Below, piece by piece: positions 61,135 through 63,572 of a DNA stretch of 63,572 nt. Position 1 is the stretch's first letter; each line of letters begins with the position of its first letter. Source of the DNA: Pseudomonadota bacterium. Lineage in GTDB: Bacteria > Myxococcota_A > Bradymonadia > Bradymonadales > GCA-2716585. Both the position numbers and the translations under genes were made by a program. Where the stretch lies: assembly GCA_005804885.1 (NCBI GenBank), contig SYOX01000172.1:1-63572 (forward strand), read 5' to 3'. The notes beneath the pieces are model-generated. The model saw only the letters and a list, made by a program, of their open reading frames with translations. It was not told the DNA's origin and searched no databases.

Positions 61135-61413
61135 GCGGTCTTTCCCTGGTCTGGGCTGGGGTGGCGCGGGCCGGAGCCGTCGAAGGACTCTAAGCACTGG
61201 CGGCGCGGCGCCAAAGATCGATCCGATCGACAAGATGCGCCCGAGGCCTCGCGGGGGCGACAAGGCGCTATTGAAGTGAGGGCGAGTTGTGGCATAGGTT
61301 GCTCGCTCGCTCCTGTCACGGCGCGCTCAGGATGCCCTGGGCGGGGACACCGGCCGCCGCGATCCGGGCGTGGTTCTTGACGAATTGCGACAACCTCGAA
61401 CCCTGGACTTGCC

Positions 61414-62280
61414 ATGGACACCCTTTTTTCCATCGTCGGCACGCTCTTGATGCTGGTCTTTTTGCAGGCCGTGCTGGGCTTTGACAACCTGCTCTACATC
61501 TCGATCGAATCCAAGCGGGTCGCGCCGGACAAGCAGGACTTCGTCCGGAAGGTGGGCATCGCGCTGGCGATCGTGCTGCGGCTGGTGCTGCTCTTCGTCG
61601 TGGTCGAGGCGATCCAGCACCTGGAGAGCCCGCTCTTCGAGTTGAACTGGAAGGGGGTCATCGAGGCGGTGCAGGAGTGCGCCCCGGCGCTGGAGGGGGC
61701 CGAGCCGGTGTGCCACGGGGGCATCAGCGGCCACATGCTGATTGTGCTCTTCGGCGGCGCCTTCATCCTCTACACCGCCATCAAGGAGGTCCTGCACATG
61801 ATGTCGCTGGAGGAGGTGGGCAGCGAGCAGAAGAAGACCATGTCGACGAACCAGGCGATCTTCTGGATCGTGGTGATGAACATCGTCTTCTCCTTCGACT
61901 CGACGCTGGGGGCGCTGGCGCTGACGGACAACTTCTGGCTCATGGCCGCGGCGGTGGTGATCTCGGGGGTGATGATGATCGCGCTGGCCAACACGGTCTC
62001 GGCGTTCTTGCAGAAGAACCGGATGTACGAGGTGCTGGGGCTCTTCGTGCTCTTCCTCGTCGGCGTGATGCTGGTGTCGGAGGCCGGGCACCTGGGGCGG
62101 CTGACCTTGATGGGCAGCGAGGTGCACGCGATGCCCTCGTCGACCTTCTACTTCGTGCTGATCGTGCTGGTGGTGGTCGACGTCGTGCAGTCGCGCTACC
62201 AGAAGAAGCTCAACATCGAGAAGCAGCGCTCGGCGCAGCAGCTGGCCGAGCTCAAGGCGGCCGAGAAGGCGGCGGCCTGA
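61414..62280 (+). CDS. TerC-family membrane protein
   Basis: A 288-residue protein with seven or so hydrophobic helices. The TerC hallmarks are present as conserved Asp-containing helices: VLGFDNLLYIS (about 20-30) and MNIVFSFDSTLGALAL (about 154-169). A further helix LFVLFLVGVMLVSEA follows. TerC/Alx proteins move Mn or related metal ions and some serve membrane-protein quality control. The gene is divergent from the ABC exporter (about 280 bp apart) and convergent with the YkgJ-type gene; no ter operon is nearby. The C-terminal tail is a charged helix rich in Lys/Glu/Ala. A weak promoter (TTGAAG at 61271, CATAGG 16 bp on) may drive it. Confidence 0.88.
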   Translation: MDTLFSIVGTLLMLVFLQAVLGFDNLLYISIESKRVAPDKQDFVRKVGIALAIVLRLVLLFVVVEAIQHLESPLFELNWKGVIEAVQECAPALEGAEPVCHGGISGHMLIVLFGGAFILYTAIKEVLHMMSLEEVGSEQKKTMSTNQAIFWIVVMNIVFSFDSTLGALALTDNFWLMAAAVVISGVMMIALANTVSAFLQKNRMYEVLGLFVLFLVGVMLVSEAGHLGRLTLMGSEVHAMPSSTFYFVLIVLVVVDVVQSRYQKKLNIEKQRSAQQLAELKAAEKAAA

Positions 62281-62300
62281 CGATCCCCTGGCCTTGGGGC

Positions 62301-62840
62301 TCAGAGGCCCTCGGCGGCGATCTCCAGGGCCAGATCGCGCACTTGAGACAGCCACAGGCGCCCGGATCGCTGCCCCTCCTGGGCGCAGTAGCGGCGCTCG
62401 ACGATCGCGAGGCGCCGGTGGAGCCCCTCCAGGTCGAGGGGCGCTATCGAGGAGGGGTCGCCGTCGAAGTTCATCGGGCAGGCGTCGACGCGGCCGTCGG
62501 CCAGCCGGAGCGGGAGTCCGTGGACGCGGCAGACGAGGGGCCTGACGGGGTAGATCCCGCAGGCGCCGCCGGCGGTCAGAAAGACGCAGGGCTGGTCGCC
62601 GGAGAGGGCGTCGAAGAGGGGGTGGTCGTCGGCGGCCGTTGGGGCGGGGTCGTGATCGGGGATGCCCTTGCGCAGGAGCCAGGACAGGATGTGGGCGGCC
62701 TCGACGCTCGGGACGCTCAGGGGCTGTCGGCAGCAGGCGGTGCAGCCCTTCTGGCAGCGGAGCCGCTCGCGGTGGGCGTCGGTCAGGCGCGCGGCCTGCG
62801 CATCGACGTCGGCCAGAAGGCCGGCGAGGTCCTCGGGCAT
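62301..62840 (-). CDS. YkgJ-family Cys-cluster protein
   Basis: A 179-residue soluble protein with the YkgJ/CxxCxxxxCC pattern. RCQKGCTACCRQP (about 28-40) supplies four clustered Cys. The later CVFLTAGGACGIYPVRPLVCRVHGLPLR (about 85-112) contains the characteristic RP-xx-CR. CPMNF follows. Such proteins are thought to bind zinc or an iron-sulfur centre; the role is unknown. It is convergent with terC, stops 20 bp apart, and lies about 80 bp downstream of the rpmG terminator on the same strand. Confidence 0.88.
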   Translation of the reverse strand: MPEDLAGLLADVDAQAARLTDAHRERLRCQKGCTACCRQPLSVPSVEAAHILSWLLRKGIPDHDPAPTAADDHPLFDALSGDQPCVFLTAGGACGIYPVRPLVCRVHGLPLRLADGRVDACPMNFDGDPSSIAPLDLEGLHRRLAIVERRYCAQEGQRSGRLWLSQVRDLALEIAAEGL

Positions 62841-62920
62841 GGCGCCCTCCGGGGGCGGCAGGGGTTGGGAGGCGTGGTCCCTTCGGCGCCCTGGCCGCGC
62901 TGGGGTGGGATCGAGGGGTC

Positions 62921-62963
62921 AAAAAACGACGACGGGATCAACCGGTGGGGTCGATCCCGTCGT
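62921..62963 (-). terminator. Intrinsic terminator of rpmG
   Basis: On the minus strand, ACGACGGGATC (62963-62953) pairs perfectly with GATCCCGTCGT (62939-62929) over 11 bp around a 13-nt loop, followed by CG and a run of six U (62926-62921). It lies about 50 bp after the rpmG stop codon and is the clearest Rho-independent terminator in the window. Confidence 0.93.
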
Positions 62964-63015
62964 GCGCACCTGATCGCGCCGCGGCCGGGGGGCCGCCGCG
63001 CAGGTCAGGGGGTGT

Positions 63016-63186
63016 CTACTTGATCTTGGCCTCTTTGAAGAGGACGTGCTGACGGACGACCGGGTCGTACTTGCGGAAGGCCAGCTTCTGGGGGGTCTTC
63101 CGCTTGTTCTTGGTGGTCGTGTAGAAGAAGCCGGTACCCGCGGTCGACACGAGCCGGATTTTTTCGCGAATCTTGGATGTGGCCAT
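63016..63186 (-). CDS. rpmG: 50S ribosomal protein L33, zinc-free type
   Basis: A 56-residue ribosomal protein of the large subunit. It is recognised by [20 protein letters not shown] and [20 protein letters not shown], ending VLFKEAKIK, very close to E. coli L33. The two CxxC zinc motifs of the C+ form are absent, so this is the zinc-independent paralogue. The ATG lies at 63186 and the stop (TAG) at 63016-63018. A terminator follows. The gene is downstream of rho with about 130 bp between them; the gap shows no obvious promoter. Confidence 0.95.
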   Translation of the reverse strand: MATSKIREKIRLVSTAGTGFFYTTTKNKRKTPQKLAFRKYDPVVRQHVLFKEAKIK

Positions 63187-63317
63187 CGGGTCACCTCAAT
63201 GCATCATCAACAACTGGAACCGAGGCGCTCTGCCCTCATCGAGGAGGGCGAGGCCCGAACTCTGGGGCATCGACTTTTAGAGGATGCCCCGGCGGCTGTC
63301 AACCACAAGGGCGTCGA

Positions 63318-63572
63318 TCACCCGCTCATGGAGTTGAGGAACTCCTGGTTGGAGTCGGTCTTGCCGAGCTTGTCGAGCAGGAACTCCATGGAGTCGACGA
63401 CGTTCAGGGGGTGAAGGAGCTGGCGCAGGATCCAGACGCGGTTCAGGACGCCCTGGTTCATCAGCAGCTCCTCCTTGCGGGTGCCGCTCTTGTTGATGTC
63501 GAGGCAGGGGAAGATCCGCTTCTCCATCAGCTTGCGGTCCAGGTGGAGCTCGCAGTTACCGGTGCCCTTGAA
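63318..63572 (-). CDS. rho: Transcription termination factor Rho, C-terminal fragment
   Basis: Only the last 84 residues are present; the gene continues beyond the right edge. FKGTGNCELHLDRKLMEKR, then FPCLDINKSGTRKEELL and VWILRQLLHPLNVVDSMEFL are the typical Rho C-terminal sequence. Rho is the hexameric RNA-dependent helicase that ends transcription. The R-loop and the Arg in SGTRKEELL are conserved. The last residues LNSMSG differ in length from other Rho proteins, as is normal. Its position immediately upstream of rpmG is compatible with a common deltaproteobacterial arrangement. Confidence 0.96.
   Translation of the reverse strand, partial: FKGTGNCELHLDRKLMEKRIFPCLDINKSGTRKEELLMNQGVLNRVWILRQLLHPLNVVDSMEFLLDKLGKTDSNQEFLNSMSG

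Overview
The window is a very GC-rich chromosomal segment with tightly packed genes on both strands. The overall character points to a Myxococcota (former Deltaproteobacteria) bacterium. It has eukaryotic-like Ser/Thr kinases fused to PEGA, STAND-NTPase and WD40 modules, many very large Cys-rich or beta-propeller lipoproteins, FG-GAP, PPC and thrombospondin-type-3 repeat surface proteins, and an E. coli-like zinc-free L33 next to rho. No rRNA, tRNA, CRISPR array or recognisable transposase gene was seen. The species assignment is inference only.

Layout. 0-10.2 kb (minus strand): a lipoprotein fragment, an SDR epimerase-like protein, a membrane protein, a poly-Gly TPR protein and a PEGA-type Ser/Thr kinase. 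These follow a housekeeping run read as lytic transglycosylase - pgsA - lipA - thiE - thiD-like. 10.4-20.8 kb (plus strand): a large lipoprotein, an FHA-GGDEF diguanylate cyclase, a cysteine desulfurase, an FG-GAP lipoprotein, then mnmA-rnc. The desulfurase and MnmA could cooperate in tRNA 2-thiolation. 21-27.6 kb: tatA, then three related beta-propeller lipoproteins followed by an outer-membrane-protein candidate. 27.7-35.2 kb (minus): a TPR/beta-barrel protein, a lipoprotein with seven PPC domains and a phosphodiester-glycosidase-like exoprotein. 35.3-42.9 kb: another lipoprotein, an RtcB-family protein, a class V aminotransferase and a TSP3/leucine-rich-repeat lipoprotein.

42.9-57.9 kb is the accessory-looking part. 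Large inverted-repeat elements flank it. It holds a run of unrecognised genes (one resembling Tse2-type toxins and translationally coupled to a repeat-helical partner), a 27-codon peptide gene with a strong hairpin, and an ECF sigma factor - Ser/Thr kinase/nSTAND/WD40 operon. A stand-alone WD40 paralogue there carries the same 36-bp upstream block as the sigma gene. The tail of a third gene copy survives as a relic, and a toxin-antitoxin-like overlapping pair follows. I consider the sigma-kinase-STAND-WD40 cluster and the composite inverted-repeat family the most promising new biology here.

57.9-63.6 kb returns to ordinary genes: a membrane protein with a NADase-type glycan-binding-like domain, an ABC exporter, a TerC-family protein, a YkgJ-type Cys-cluster protein, rpmG with a clear terminator, and the 3' end of rho.
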